From Methanofastidiosum sp. (lineage in GTDB: Archaea > Methanobacteriota_B > Thermococci > Methanofastidiosales > Methanofastidiosaceae), in contig DAOSDU010000006.1 in NCBI GenBank assembly GCA_035362715.1, positions 1 to 64,000 on the forward strand: 64,000 nucleotides of DNA, read 5' to 3'. The translations under genes and the position numbers were made by a program. This document shows, in pieces, positions 25,562 through 34,683 of this stretch. Numbering within the stretch: position 1 is the first letter of the stretch; every line of letters begins with the position of its first letter. The notes under the pieces were generated by a model. It saw only the letters and a program-made list of their open reading frames with translations, was not told the origin of the DNA and made no database searches.

Positions 25562-27679
25562 ATGGAGTGTTTTAAAGTGAAAGAAATTAATGAAATAGAA
25601 CTTGTTGTAGGGAGCGCAGAAAAGCTCGATGTGGGTAAAGGTATTGTAAGGATTGACCCCGATGCAATGAGAAAGATGTACCTAAATTATGGCGAGATTG
25701 TAAAGATAAAAGGCGAGAAAATAACAGCTGCAAAGGCCCTGCCAGATAATGTTGAGGGTTCCGGAATAGTTAGAATGGACAGCATACTCAGGAAGAACTC
25801 TGGAGCATTGCTTGGGGATAGAGTCAGCATTTCAAGAGCAGAAGTTAAGGAAGCAAAGGCAATTACTCTTGCTCCTATGCAGGCCGATATGCAGTTTTCA
25901 GGAGACCTTTCATCATATTTCAAAGAAAAATTCTCTGATATCCCAATCGTTCAAAATAACGTTTTTGTATTTGAAATCTTTAATAGGAGCCTTCCATTTG
26001 TCGTGACAAAAACAAATCCAAGAGGTATCCTAAAGATAATTCCATCAACTAAAATAACAATTTCACCTAAACCTGTGTCAGAATCTGAGATATCAAAAAT
26101 GCCTGATGTAACTTATGAAGATATAGGTGGACTTAGGGATGAGATCCAAAAGATTAGAGAAATGATTGAGATGCCCATGAAGCATCCGGAAGTTTTCTCA
26201 AAACTCGGTATAGATCCTCCCAAGGGAGTTTTACTGTATGGACCTCCTGGAACAGGTAAAACTCTCCTTGCAAAGGCACTTGCAAATGAGATCAACGCTT
26301 ATTTCACCTCTATTAACGGCCCAGAAATAATGAGTAAATACTATGGTGAATCTGAGGAGAACCTTAGGAAGGTCTTTGAAGATGCAGGAGAAAACTCTCC
26401 GGCCATAATATTCATAGATGAGATCGATGCAATTGCCCCAAAAAGGGAAGAGTCAAAAGGGGAAGTCGAAAGAAGGGTAGTTTCTCAGCTTCTGACACTA
26501 ATGGACGGGCTAAAGACAAGAGGCAAGGTAGTGGTGATAGCAGCTACAAACTTGCCAGAAACAATTGACCCTGCATTGAGGAGACCTGGAAGATTTGACA
26601 GAGAAATCGAAATTGGTGTTCCGGATATAAATGACAGAAAAGAGATACTTCAGGTTCATACAAGGGGCATGCCGATAACTGAGGATGTGAATATATCGTA
26701 TTATGCATCAAAAACACACGGTTACAGCGGAGCGGACCTTGAGGCCTTGTGTAAAGAGGCGGGGATGAAGGCGATTAGAAGAGTTCTCCCAGATCTCAGC
26801 GGAGGAGATATTGAAATTTCCCCAGAAATTCTAAACAAGCTTGAAGTAACAAAGAATGATTTCGATTTAGCTTTTTTAGAAGTAGAGCCATCTGCAATGA
26901 GGGAAGCCTTAGTTGAAGTTCCAACTGTAAAATGGAGTGATATAGGGGGATTAAAAGAAGTAAAACAAAGATTACAGGAAGCTGTGGAGTGGCCACTAAA
27001 ATATCCCGATGTATTCAAAAAGATAAACGTTGAAGGTCCTAAAGGTATCCTCCTTTATGGGCCACCTGGATGTGGGAAGACTCTTCTTGCAAAGGCTGTT
27101 GCAACAGAAAGCGAGGCAAACTTCATAGCAATTAGGGGTCCTGAGCTAATCTCAAAATGGGTTGGTGAGAGTGAAAAAGGTATCAGGAAAATATTCAGCA
27201 AGGCCCGGCAAGTAGCCCCTTCTATAATATTCTTTGATGAGATTGATTCAATTGCGCCCAAAAGAGGCCAAGAGACTGGTGCAAAGGTAACTGAAAGAAT
27301 GGTAAATCAATTATTGACAGAGATGGATGGCGTTGAATCCTTGGAGAGAGTAATAGTCATCGCGGCGACAAACAGACCAGACATTTTAGATGAGGCCCTT
27401 CTTAGGCCTGGGAGATTTGATGTGATAGTCGAAATACCATTGCCTGACAAGGAATCAAGACTTGATATACTGAAGATCCACACCAAGGGAATGCCACTAA
27501 AGGACGTTGATATTAATGAGCTAGTCCAACCAACTGAAGGATTTACAGGTGCCGATATAAAATCTCTTACCAGGGAAGCTGGTCTAAACGCCATAAGAAA
27601 AGGCCTTGACAAGACTGAGTTTGTAACTAAAGAAGACTTCAAAGAAGCTCTAGAAAAGGTAAAATCCTCTAAAAAATAA
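25562..27679 (+). CDS. cdc48: Cdc48/VAT AAA+ ATPase
   Basis: The 705-residue protein has the N-terminal substrate domain (about 1-180) and two AAA+ modules, each with Walker A (GPPGTGKT, GPPGCGKT), Walker B (IIFIDEID, IIFFDEID) and RRPGRFD/LRPGRFD arginine-finger regions. It unfolds proteins for the proteasome. It has a dedicated promoter with an operator-like palindrome over the transcription start, and an 8-T terminator. Regulation by a Phr-like heat-shock repressor is inferred. Confidence 0.96.
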   Translation: MECFKVKEINEIELVVGSAEKLDVGKGIVRIDPDAMRKMYLNYGEIVKIKGEKITAAKALPDNVEGSGIVRMDSILRKNSGALLGDRVSISRAEVKEAKAITLAPMQADMQFSGDLSSYFKEKFSDIPIVQNNVFVFEIFNRSLPFVVTKTNPRGILKIIPSTKITISPKPVSESEISKMPDVTYEDIGGLRDEIQKIREMIEMPMKHPEVFSKLGIDPPKGVLLYGPPGTGKTLLAKALANEINAYFTSINGPEIMSKYYGESEENLRKVFEDAGENSPAIIFIDEIDAIAPKREESKGEVERRVVSQLLTLMDGLKTRGKVVVIAATNLPETIDPALRRPGRFDREIEIGVPDINDRKEILQVHTRGMPITEDVNISYYASKTHGYSGADLEALCKEAGMKAIRRVLPDLSGGDIEISPEILNKLEVTKNDFDLAFLEVEPSAMREALVEVPTVKWSDIGGLKEVKQRLQEAVEWPLKYPDVFKKINVEGPKGILLYGPPGCGKTLLAKAVATESEANFIAIRGPELISKWVGESEKGIRKIFSKARQVAPSIIFFDEIDSIAPKRGQETGAKVTERMVNQLLTEMDGVESLERVIVIAATNRPDILDEALLRPGRFDVIVEIPLPDKESRLDILKIHTKGMPLKDVDINELVQPTEGFTGADIKSLTREAGLNAIRKGLDKTEFVTKEDFKEALEKVKSSKK

Positions 27680-27685
27680 TTTCTC

Positions 27686-27693
27686 TTTTTTTT
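27686..27693 (+). terminator. Oligo-T terminator after cdc48
   Basis: Eight consecutive T residues lie 7 bases after the stop codon, with no hairpin, as in typical archaeal intrinsic termination. Confidence 0.5.
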
Positions 27694-27730
27694 AGATAAA
27701 TTAAAATAGTATTAAATCAATATTTTTAGC

Positions 27731-28723
27731 ATGAGAGAGGCACTCTTTTACAGAAAAGAAAAGGAGGACATGAGATGCCTATTGTGTCCGCATGTATGCC
27801 TTATATCTCCAAATGAGAGGGGCAAATGCAGGGCAAGAATAAATCTAGATGGAAAACTAAGAACTCTTGTTTATGGAGAGAGTGACTCAGAAAAACTGTA
27901 TTTCCATGTAGATCCGATAGAGAAAAAGCCTCTTTATCATTTCTACCCTGGTTCATATTCTCTCTCCTTTGGAACGCCGGGGTGTAATCTATTCTGTCAG
28001 AACTGCCAGAACTTTGATCTTTCTCAATCAACGCCTGACGATATAGCTTACCATTTTCTAAAGCCAGAGAAAATAGTTGAGCTAGCAAAGATGCATGGGT
28101 GTAAATCTATCTCTTATACATACACAGAGCCAACAATATTCTACGAATATCTAATGGATACTTCAAAAATAGCAACAGAAAATTGTATCAAAAATGTATG
28201 GGTTACAAACGGGTTCATAAATCCAAAGCCACTAAAGGAGGCTTTACCATATATTGACGCAATGAATATAGATCTCAAAGCATTTTCTGAGGAGTTTTAC
28301 CAAAAGATTTGCGGAGCAAGGCTCCGGCCAGTACTAGAAACAATTAAAACTGCATTTAGAGAAACTCATATCGAAATAACAAATTTATTGATTCCGACTT
28401 TAAATGATTCAGATGAAGATATAATAAAACTTGTTGATTTTGTTTCAGAGTTGAGCGATGAGATCCCTTTACACTTTTCTGCTTACAGGCCGATGTACAA
28501 AATGGAGATAAAATCTACACCAGTTGAGACGCTCTATAAGGCAAAAGAAATAGCTGTAAAGAAACTAAAATATGTTTATCTTGGAAATGTGGCTTCAAAT
28601 AATGATACTTTTTGTCCTAACTGCAAGAACGTAGTTGTCAAAAGAACTTATGGCGTGAAAAATAGCCTAATTGATGACAAATGTCCAATATGCCATACAA
28701 AAATACCAATAAAAGTCAATTAA
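27731..28723 (+). CDS. Radical SAM enzyme of the AmmeMemoRadiSam type
   Basis: The N-terminus CLLCPHVCLISPNERGKC is the cysteine-rich block of this family; the cluster motif is CNLFCQNCQNFDLSQ (CxxxCxxC). DPIEKKPLYHFYPG and CKSISYTYTEPTIFYEY are further family signatures. The C-terminus holds a zinc-ribbon-like pair (CPNC ... CPIC). The partner proteins AMMECR1 and Memo are not next to it here. The substrate is unknown. Confidence 0.88.
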   Translation: MREALFYRKEKEDMRCLLCPHVCLISPNERGKCRARINLDGKLRTLVYGESDSEKLYFHVDPIEKKPLYHFYPGSYSLSFGTPGCNLFCQNCQNFDLSQSTPDDIAYHFLKPEKIVELAKMHGCKSISYTYTEPTIFYEYLMDTSKIATENCIKNVWVTNGFINPKPLKEALPYIDAMNIDLKAFSEEFYQKICGARLRPVLETIKTAFRETHIEITNLLIPTLNDSDEDIIKLVDFVSELSDEIPLHFSAYRPMYKMEIKSTPVETLYKAKEIAVKKLKYVYLGNVASNNDTFCPNCKNVVVKRTYGVKNSLIDDKCPICHTKIPIKVN

Positions 28724-28824
28724 AAGCCCGAATATTTGGATTACCACAAAGTTTTTAAACAGTTCTATTAAGTATTGAAGCAGTGCCGCCTAAATCAAAA
28801 GATAAGGCGAACGGTGGTAATTTT

Positions 28825-30375
28825 ATGGCCATTGAAGGTATGCTAAAAGAGCTAAAAGAAAAGAAAGACAAGTTAAAGATGGGAGGAGGAAAGGAAAAGC
28901 TTGAATCTCAACATGCAAAGGGTAAACTTAATGCAAGAGAAAGGCTTGACATACTCCTTGACAAGAACAGCTTTGTTGAAATAAATGGACTGATGAAACA
29001 TAGAGCAGTTGATTTCGGTCTAGACAAAACGGATATACCTGGAGATGGCGTCATTACGGGTTTCGGTACAATCGAAGGGAGACTCGTATATGTCTTTTCC
29101 CAAGACTTCACAGTTATGGGAGGTTCCTTGGGAGAAGCACATGCTTTCAAGATAAGCTATCTAATGGATCAGGCTATGAAGGTTGGAGCTCCTGTGATCG
29201 GTATAAATGATTCCGGAGGCGCAAGGATACAAGAAGGTGTTGATTCCCTGAAGGGGTATGGGGATATTTTCTACAGGAACACAATATCTTCTGGAGTTAT
29301 ACCTCAGATAACAGCTATTATGGGGCCTTGTGCTGGTGGTGCCGTTTATTCTCCGGCAATAGGGGATTTTGTCTTCATGACCGATGTTACAAGTTATATG
29401 TTCATAACTGGGCCTCAAGTTGTAAAAACTGTGTTGCATCAGGATGTGACCTTTGAAGAACTTGGTGGGCCTCATGTCCACGAGACTAAAAGCGGAATGG
29501 CACATAGGGTTGGAAAAAATGACGAGGATACCTTAAATCTTATTAGAAATCTCTTCAGTTATTTGCCTTCAAACAACATGGAAGACCCTCCATCAATTGC
29601 ACCAACAGATGACCCATTGAGGGAGACTCCTGAGCTTTATTCGATTATACCAGAAGATTCAAACAAAGGTTATCATGCAAGTCAAATTGTTAAAGCAGTT
29701 CTTGATAACAATGAATTCTATGAAATTCATCCTCTCTATGCACCAAATATCCTAGTTGGATTTGGGAGACTTGACGGAAAAGTCGTGGGCATAGTCGCAA
29801 ACAATCCAAGCCATATTGCTGGAGTTTTAGATATTAACTCCTCTGACAAAGCATCAAGATTTATCAGATTCTGTGATGCTTTTAACATTCCAATACTGAC
29901 TTTTGTTGACACACCAGGTTATATGCCGGGATTAGACCAAGAGCATGGCGGAATTATAAGACACGGTGCAAAGCTATTATATGCGTACTCTGAAGCTACT
30001 GTTCCTTTAATTACAGTTATTGTGAGAAAAGCTTACGGGGGGGCATATATAGCTATGGCTTCAAAACATCTACGGGCTGATGCAGTTTATGCGCTGCCAA
30101 CAGCAGAGATTGCAGTTATGGGGCCAAAAGGCGCATGTGAAATAGTCTTTAGAAAAGAGATATCTGAAGCCTCTAATCCTACAAAGAAAACAGATGAACT
30201 AAGCGAAGACTACAAACAGAAATTTGCAAATCCCTACATGGCAGCTGCACGTGGCTATGTTGATGATGTAGTTGACCCAAAAAATCTAAGAACGATACTA
30301 ATCAATTCACTTAGGGTATACCAGTCAAAGAGAGAAGTACTACCCAAGAAAAAACATGGTATAATTCCATTCTAA
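28825..30375 (+). CDS. mmdA: Biotin-dependent acyl-CoA (methylmalonyl-/malonyl-CoA) decarboxylase, carboxyltransferase subunit
   Basis: The ~516-residue carboxyltransferase shows both crotonase-like halves: GARIQEGVDSLKGYGDIF with GPCAGGAVYSPAIGDF, and VDTPGYMPGLDQEHGGIIRHG with ARGYVDDVVDP. It moves the carboxyl group from an acyl-CoA to biotin. The ATG at 28825, preceded by GGTGGT (28813-28818), gives the normal family length; a GTG at 28783 would add 14 residues. It starts an operon with OadG-like, biotin carrier and OadB-type subunits, so it probably works as a Na+ pump. The acyl substrate (propionyl/methylmalonyl or malonyl) is not certain. Confidence 0.92.
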   Translation: MAIEGMLKELKEKKDKLKMGGGKEKLESQHAKGKLNARERLDILLDKNSFVEINGLMKHRAVDFGLDKTDIPGDGVITGFGTIEGRLVYVFSQDFTVMGGSLGEAHAFKISYLMDQAMKVGAPVIGINDSGGARIQEGVDSLKGYGDIFYRNTISSGVIPQITAIMGPCAGGAVYSPAIGDFVFMTDVTSYMFITGPQVVKTVLHQDVTFEELGGPHVHETKSGMAHRVGKNDEDTLNLIRNLFSYLPSNNMEDPPSIAPTDDPLRETPELYSIIPEDSNKGYHASQIVKAVLDNNEFYEIHPLYAPNILVGFGRLDGKVVGIVANNPSHIAGVLDINSSDKASRFIRFCDAFNIPILTFVDTPGYMPGLDQEHGGIIRHGAKLLYAYSEATVPLITVIVRKAYGGAYIAMASKHLRADAVYALPTAEIAVMGPKGACEIVFRKEISEASNPTKKTDELSEDYKQKFANPYMAAARGYVDDVVDPKNLRTILINSLRVYQSKREVLPKKKHGIIPF

Positions 30376-30385
30376 GGTGGATATA

Positions 30386-30721
30386 ATGGTAAACATGGAT
30401 TATTTGACTTTAGGATTGACCTTAGTTATAGTTGGTATGGCTATAACTTTTTTGGTTTTGATTATTTTATCAGGAGTTATACATTATTTTGGTAAATTTA
30501 TTAAAAATAGGGAAGAAAAGAAAAATAATAAAGAAGAAAAAATTAATCTAACTGAAACTCAAACTGAAGATGAAGTAGGAATATCAAATGATGAATTAAC
30601 TGCAATGATAACAGCAGCTTATTTCCATATATCTAAAGATGCAGTTTCACTTATTAATTTGCATTCTAAGATAGATAACTGGAAATTATTAAGCAGACGA
30701 GAACAGATGGAGATGTTATAA
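30386..30721 (+). CDS. mmdD: OadG/MmdD-like small membrane subunit of the decarboxylase
   Basis: The 111-residue product has one N-terminal membrane helix (LTLGLTLVIVGMAITFLVLI), a charged Lys/Glu linker and a C-terminal segment (ELTAMITAAYF) resembling OadG/MmdD. That family holds the sodium-pump complex together. An AAGGTGGAT (30374-30382) precedes the ATG at 30386. Its stop overlaps the start of the biotin carrier gene. Confidence 0.8.
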   Translation: MVNMDYLTLGLTLVIVGMAITFLVLIILSGVIHYFGKFIKNREEKKNNKEEKINLTETQTEDEVGISNDELTAMITAAYFHISKDAVSLINLHSKIDNWKLLSRREQMEML

Positions 30722-31164
30722 TGGCTAAATACAAAGTTAATGTAGATGGAAAGGAGTACGAAGTAGAAGTTGAAAATATTGAAAGTGGAAATCTAGAGGT
30801 CAAGTTGGGTAATAAGAAGTCTACGGTTAATATCCAAGAGTTAATGGGAACTGCTAGACAACAATCATCACCCAAACAAGTTTACCAAGCTCCATCCTAT
30901 ACTCCCCAAAGAGAAGCGCCTGCTCCAATTTCAAAACCGTCTTCAGGTAAAGGTGAGCCTGTAAAAGCCGTCATGTCAGGAACAGTTCTATCAATAAAAA
31001 AGAATCCAGGGGACAAAGTTTCAGTTGGGGACGTAGTATTGATACTCGAAGCAATGAAAATGGAAAATGAGATCTCCTCTCCATCAGATGGGGTAATAGG
31101 TAACATTTCAGTGAAACCAGGACAGACTATAAACACTGGTGATACCCTCTTCACAATAGGATAA
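30721..31164 (+). CDS. mmdC: Biotin carrier subunit of the decarboxylase
   Basis: The C-terminal ~70 residues are a biotinyl domain with the attachment site EAMKMENE; a Pro/Ala/Ser-rich hinge (about 50-75) precedes it, and the N-terminus is a small beta domain. It shuttles the carboxyl group between MmdA and the membrane subunit. It overlaps the upstream gene by one base and ends 8 bp before mmdB. Confidence 0.92.
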   Translation: MAKYKVNVDGKEYEVEVENIESGNLEVKLGNKKSTVNIQELMGTARQQSSPKQVYQAPSYTPQREAPAPISKPSSGKGEPVKAVMSGTVLSIKKNPGDKVSVGDVVLILEAMKMENEISSPSDGVIGNISVKPGQTINTGDTLFTIG

Positions 31165-31172
31165 GTGATAAT

Positions 31173-32309
31173 ATGGTCGACTTAATATCGTCCTTTATTG
31201 AAATATTCAAAACAACAAGCGGGATTTTTGATTTATCTGCCGGTAATGTTGCGATGATAGTGGTAGGTTTCATACTTATATACCTCGCAATCTACAAGGG
31301 ATTTGAGCCGCTATTGTTAGTGCCAATTGGTTTTGGGGCAATTCTTTCTAATATACCATTAACTGGTATCTCTGACCCTAATGCAATTGGTGGGGTATTT
31401 GGTATTTTCTTAAAGTATCTGATAGCTAATGAAATTGTCCCTTGTCTAATATTCATGGGGATTGGTGCTCTGACAGATTTTGGGCCGTTGTTAGCAAATC
31501 CAAAAACATTCATACTTGGTGCTGCTGCTCAGATTGGAGTATTTATTGCGCTTGTAGGTTCAATTATACTTGGATTTACTCCACAACAAGCTGCCTCTAT
31601 CGGAATAATCGGAGGAGCGGATGGACCAACTACAATTTATGTCACTACAGTTCTAGCTCCTGAATTATTAGGTGCTACTGCAGTAGCTGCATACTCCTAC
31701 ATGTCGTTAGTGCCGTTAATACTACCGCCTGCAATTATGCTTACAACTACAAAAGCTGAAAGAAAAATTAAAATGGTACAGATGAGAGTAGTTTCACAGA
31801 AAGAAAAAGTTGCATTCCCAATCATAGCTGCAATTGTAACTGGATTATTAGTACCTAAGGCTATCCCATTAGTAGGACTTCTTTTTGTTGGAAATCTTTT
31901 CAGGGAGACAGGTGTTACACAAAGGCTTGCCAAAGGTGCTAGTGAGGAGCTTTTGAACATTGTGACAATTATCCTTGGACTTTCAGTTGGTAGTACTATG
32001 GATGCGGCCAACTTCCTTAATCTACAAACAATGAAGATCATGATTTTGGGAGTAGTGGCATTCTTTACTGCTGCATGTGGTGGAGTTATAGTTGCAAAGA
32101 TAATGAATCTATTCCTAAAGGAGAAGATTAATCCTATGATAGGTGCTGCCGGTGTTTCAGCAGTTCCAATGTCTGCGAGGGTTGTACAGAAAATGGGATT
32201 AAAGGAAGACCCACAGAATCACCTTCTAATGCATGCAATGGGCCCTAATGTTGCAGGAGTCATCGGTACCGCTGTTGCCGCTGGAGTCTTGATAGCTTCT
32301 CTCGCTTGA
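31173..32309 (+). CDS. mmdB: Na+-translocating decarboxylase beta subunit (OadB/MmdB/GcdB family)
   Basis: The 378-residue polytopic protein has the family's key motifs: GGADGPTTIYVT, with the catalytic Asp region, and SAVPMSARVVQKMGL and HAMGPNVAGVIGTAVAAGVL near the end. It decarboxylates carboxybiotin and exports Na+. It is the only such membrane pump in the window, so it may also serve the malonate cluster at 38.6-47.2 kb. Confidence 0.94.
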   Translation: MVDLISSFIEIFKTTSGIFDLSAGNVAMIVVGFILIYLAIYKGFEPLLLVPIGFGAILSNIPLTGISDPNAIGGVFGIFLKYLIANEIVPCLIFMGIGALTDFGPLLANPKTFILGAAAQIGVFIALVGSIILGFTPQQAASIGIIGGADGPTTIYVTTVLAPELLGATAVAAYSYMSLVPLILPPAIMLTTTKAERKIKMVQMRVVSQKEKVAFPIIAAIVTGLLVPKAIPLVGLLFVGNLFRETGVTQRLAKGASEELLNIVTIILGLSVGSTMDAANFLNLQTMKIMILGVVAFFTAACGGVIVAKIMNLFLKEKINPMIGAAGVSAVPMSARVVQKMGLKEDPQNHLLMHAMGPNVAGVIGTAVAAGVLIASLA

Positions 32310-32314
32310 TTTTC

Positions 32315-32701
32315 ATGGATGAATTCAAAATAAAAGTTAATGATAAAGAACATCAGATTAAATTGAAAAAAGTATCTGATGGAGAGTATCAGGTATTTTA
32401 TGATGAATTCATCTATGAAATCTCTATTTTAAAGAAGATACAGAAAAAGAAAGATGATAGCCAATACAGAAAAGAAAATGATATTATTTATGTTGATTCG
32501 ATAATAGGAGGTATTGTACTCAAATTATCGAAGAAAGCCGGAGAAAGGGTGGTAAAAGGAGACCCGATAATGACATTAATAGCAATGAAGATGGAGACAG
32601 AAATTTATGCTCCGGAGGCAGGGTTACTATCAAGGATACCAGTTTATGAAGGGATGATTGTTGAAAAGGGCGAACTTCTCTTTGTGATAGATACAAAATA
32701 A
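32315..32701 (+). CDS. Second biotin-carrier protein
   Basis: The ~128-residue product ends in a biotinyl domain with the attachment motif IAMKMETE and has an N-terminal beta domain (KIKVNDKEHQIKLKKV) like MmdC, but no Pro/Ala hinge. The ATG at 32315 lies 5 bp after the mmdB stop. A second carrier is unusual in such an operon and could serve a different carboxyltransferase. Confidence 0.8.
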   Translation: MDEFKIKVNDKEHQIKLKKVSDGEYQVFYDEFIYEISILKKIQKKKDDSQYRKENDIIYVDSIIGGIVLKLSKKAGERVVKGDPIMTLIAMKMETEIYAPEAGLLSRIPVYEGMIVEKGELLFVIDTK

Positions 32702-32721
32702 AATGGGAAAAGTTTATTAAT

Positions 32722-32859
32722 ATGGTAACTGATATCATAATAGACGAAAAAAAAGAAGAAAAGGACAAATGTCGCTCGATTGAGATAGATGGCAATCCAT
32801 CTGTTGAGGAAATTGTTGTGATAATTTCATTATTTAATTTTAGTGAGGTGGATAAATGA
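32722..32859 (+). CDS. 45-residue acidic protein between the decarboxylase and CoA-transferase genes
   Basis: The frame runs from an ATG at 32722 to a TGA that overlaps the CoA-transferase ATG (ATGA at 32856-32859). The N-terminus is strongly charged (DEKKEEKDK) and the C-terminus hydrophobic (EEIVVIISLFNF). Coupling supports expression, but no Shine-Dalgarno is evident and no family is recognised. Confidence 0.35.
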   Translation: MVTDIIIDEKKEEKDKCRSIEIDGNPSVEEIVVIISLFNFSEVDK

Positions 32860-34052
32860 GGCCATTAGAAGGAGTAAAGATACTGGATTTAAGCCATGTG
32901 CTTGCGATGCCATACTGCACTATGATCTTAGGCGATCTAGGGGCTGAAATTATAAAAATAGAAAAGAGTGACGGAGAAGATTCAAGAAAATTTGGACCAT
33001 ATAAAAATGGAGAAAGCGCTTATTTTATGAGCGTCAACAGAAACAAAAAAAGTGTCGTATTGAATCTTAAAGAAGAAAAAGGTAAGGAAATACTTAGAGA
33101 ATTTATTAAAATATGTGACGTTGTAACGGAAAATTTCAGACCTGGGACAATGGAAAAGCTTGGATTTTCATATGAAAATATCAAAAAAATAAATCCTAAT
33201 ATAATTTACGCTACAATCTCTCAATTTGGAAATGATTCTGTATACCCTGGAAGGCCTGGATATGACATTATAGCACAGGCTTATGGAGGATTGATGGGCA
33301 TAACAGGTTTTCCAGATAATCCCCCTACAAGAGTGGGATCATCAATTGCAGATATAATGTCAGGCATGTTCTCCGCGATTGGAATTTTAGGGGCTTTAAG
33401 AGTTAAAGAGAAAACTGGACAAGCACAGTATATAGACACCGCTATGGTAGATTGCATTATTGCAATTTTGGAAAATGCTGTAGTCAGATATACTGTTTCT
33501 GAAGAGATACCCCAGAGAATTGGATCAAGACATCCAAGTCTTACCCCTTTTGATGTATTCAAAGCTCTTGACGGGTACATTGTCATAGGTATAGGAAATG
33601 ACCATTTGTGGGAGATGTTTTGCAGCAATATTCCGGAATTTAATCTCTTAATTATGGCTGAAAGGTTCAAAAATAATGAGTTGAGGACCAAAAATGAGGC
33701 AGAATTAAAAAAGATAATTGAAGATTGGACACAAAATCATACAACTGAAGATTTGGTAAGAATAATAAATGATGCGGGCGTTCCATGCGGACCTGTTAAT
33801 ACAGTTGACAAGGTCCTTAATGATCCAAATACAAAATATAGGAATATGCTTTTTGAATTTGACCATCCAATTGCAGGAAAGATGGTTACATCTAATTCTC
33901 CTTTGAGTTTGTCACTTACTCCATGTAAAAGTCATTTGCGCCCACCTGCACTAGGAGAACATACTGACGAAGTATTAACTAATGTTTTGGGATACTCCAA
34001 GGAAAGGATAGAAGAATTGAAAAAGGATAAAATAATATGGGATAGGGGGTAG
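32856..34052 (+). CDS. Family III CoA-transferase (CaiB/BaiF/formyl-CoA transferase type)
   Basis: The 398-residue protein begins RPLEGVKILDLSHVLAMPYC and contains LGDLGAEIIKIEKSDGED, NRNKKSVVLNLK, RPGYDIIAQAYGGLMGITG and YIDTAMVDCII, the last with the probable catalytic Asp. Family III enzymes move CoA between organic acids. Placement after a decarboxylase operon suggests it activates the acid to be decarboxylated, perhaps malonate or methylmalonate. That is inference. Its TAG stop is followed in frame by the RraA-like sequence. Confidence 0.9.
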   Translation: MRPLEGVKILDLSHVLAMPYCTMILGDLGAEIIKIEKSDGEDSRKFGPYKNGESAYFMSVNRNKKSVVLNLKEEKGKEILREFIKICDVVTENFRPGTMEKLGFSYENIKKINPNIIYATISQFGNDSVYPGRPGYDIIAQAYGGLMGITGFPDNPPTRVGSSIADIMSGMFSAIGILGALRVKEKTGQAQYIDTAMVDCIIAILENAVVRYTVSEEIPQRIGSRHPSLTPFDVFKALDGYIVIGIGNDHLWEMFCSNIPEFNLLIMAERFKNNELRTKNEAELKKIIEDWTQNHTTEDLVRIINDAGVPCGPVNTVDKVLNDPNTKYRNMLFEFDHPIAGKMVTSNSPLSLSLTPCKSHLRPPALGEHTDEVLTNVLGYSKERIEELKKDKIIWDRG

Positions 34053-34661
34053 ATATTTACGAAAAGGGGAGAGATAGAGAAAAAACTTAGAACTTTAGAT
34101 GCTGCTTCTATCAATGATGCCCTGAGAAAAAGAGGTTCGGTTGATGAATCTATAAAGCCTATAAAACAAGGCGATTTCGTCTGTGGACCTGCCTTTACCG
34201 CAAAATGCTGTCCTGGCGATATGCTTACAGCTCTAAAGGCTCTTGAGGATATTTCAGAAGGGGAAGTTTTGGTGATTGATGGAGGAGGGATCACCAAATT
34301 TTCTCTTTTCGGTGATCTTATGGCAATGCAGGCCAAACTAAAAAAGGTAGCTGGCGTTGTTGTGGATGGAGCAATAAGAGATGTCAAGAGTATAAGGGGA
34401 GAAGGTCTACCCGTATTCTGCCGCGGGATAGTCACAAGAGCTGGTACTGCAACGAGACTTGGGGAAATTAATGCCCCAGTAGTCTGCGGTGGAGTCATAG
34501 TAAATCCAGGGGACTGGATAGTTGGGGACGACGATGGCGTCGTTGTTATTCCAAAAGATAAGATTGAAGAAATCATCCATATTGCTGAAGAAACTCTTAA
34601 AAGGGAGGCAATAATCAGGGAAGCTATAGAGCAAGGGAAATCAATCAGCAAACTGCTTTGA
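34053..34661 (+). CDS. RraA/HMG-aldolase-like protein with no standard start codon
   Basis: Family similarity starts at about 34095 (TLDAASINDALRKRG) and runs through GGGITKFSLFGDLMA, KVAGVVVDGAIRDVK and VRPGD-like VNPGDWIVGDDDGVVVIP. RraA-family folds include 4-hydroxy-4-methyl-2-oxoglutarate/oxaloacetate lyases. The frame is open directly after the CoA-transferase TAG at 34050-34052, but no ATG, GTG or TTG occurs before 34221, which would cut away the conserved N-terminus. Either a non-standard start (ATA 34053, ATA 34074) is used, or the TAG is read through to give a fusion, or there is a sequence error. Confidence 0.75.
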   Translation: MFTKRGEIEKKLRTLDAASINDALRKRGSVDESIKPIKQGDFVCGPAFTAKCCPGDMLTALKALEDISEGEVLVIDGGGITKFSLFGDLMAMQAKLKKVAGVVVDGAIRDVKSIRGEGLPVFCRGIVTRAGTATRLGEINAPVVCGGVIVNPGDWIVGDDDGVVVIPKDKIEEIIHIAEETLKREAIIREAIEQGKSISKLL

Positions 34662-34683
34662 ATTTTTTAATCTGGGTGCAAAG

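Noticed and set aside
27731..28723. Complete AmmeMemoRadiSam locus
   Set aside because: Neither AMMECR1 nor Memo is encoded nearby; only the radical SAM component is present in the window.
28783..28824. GTG start for mmdA
   Set aside because: The 14 added residues are unlike the family N-terminus, and a GGTGGT lies at ideal distance before the ATG at 28825.
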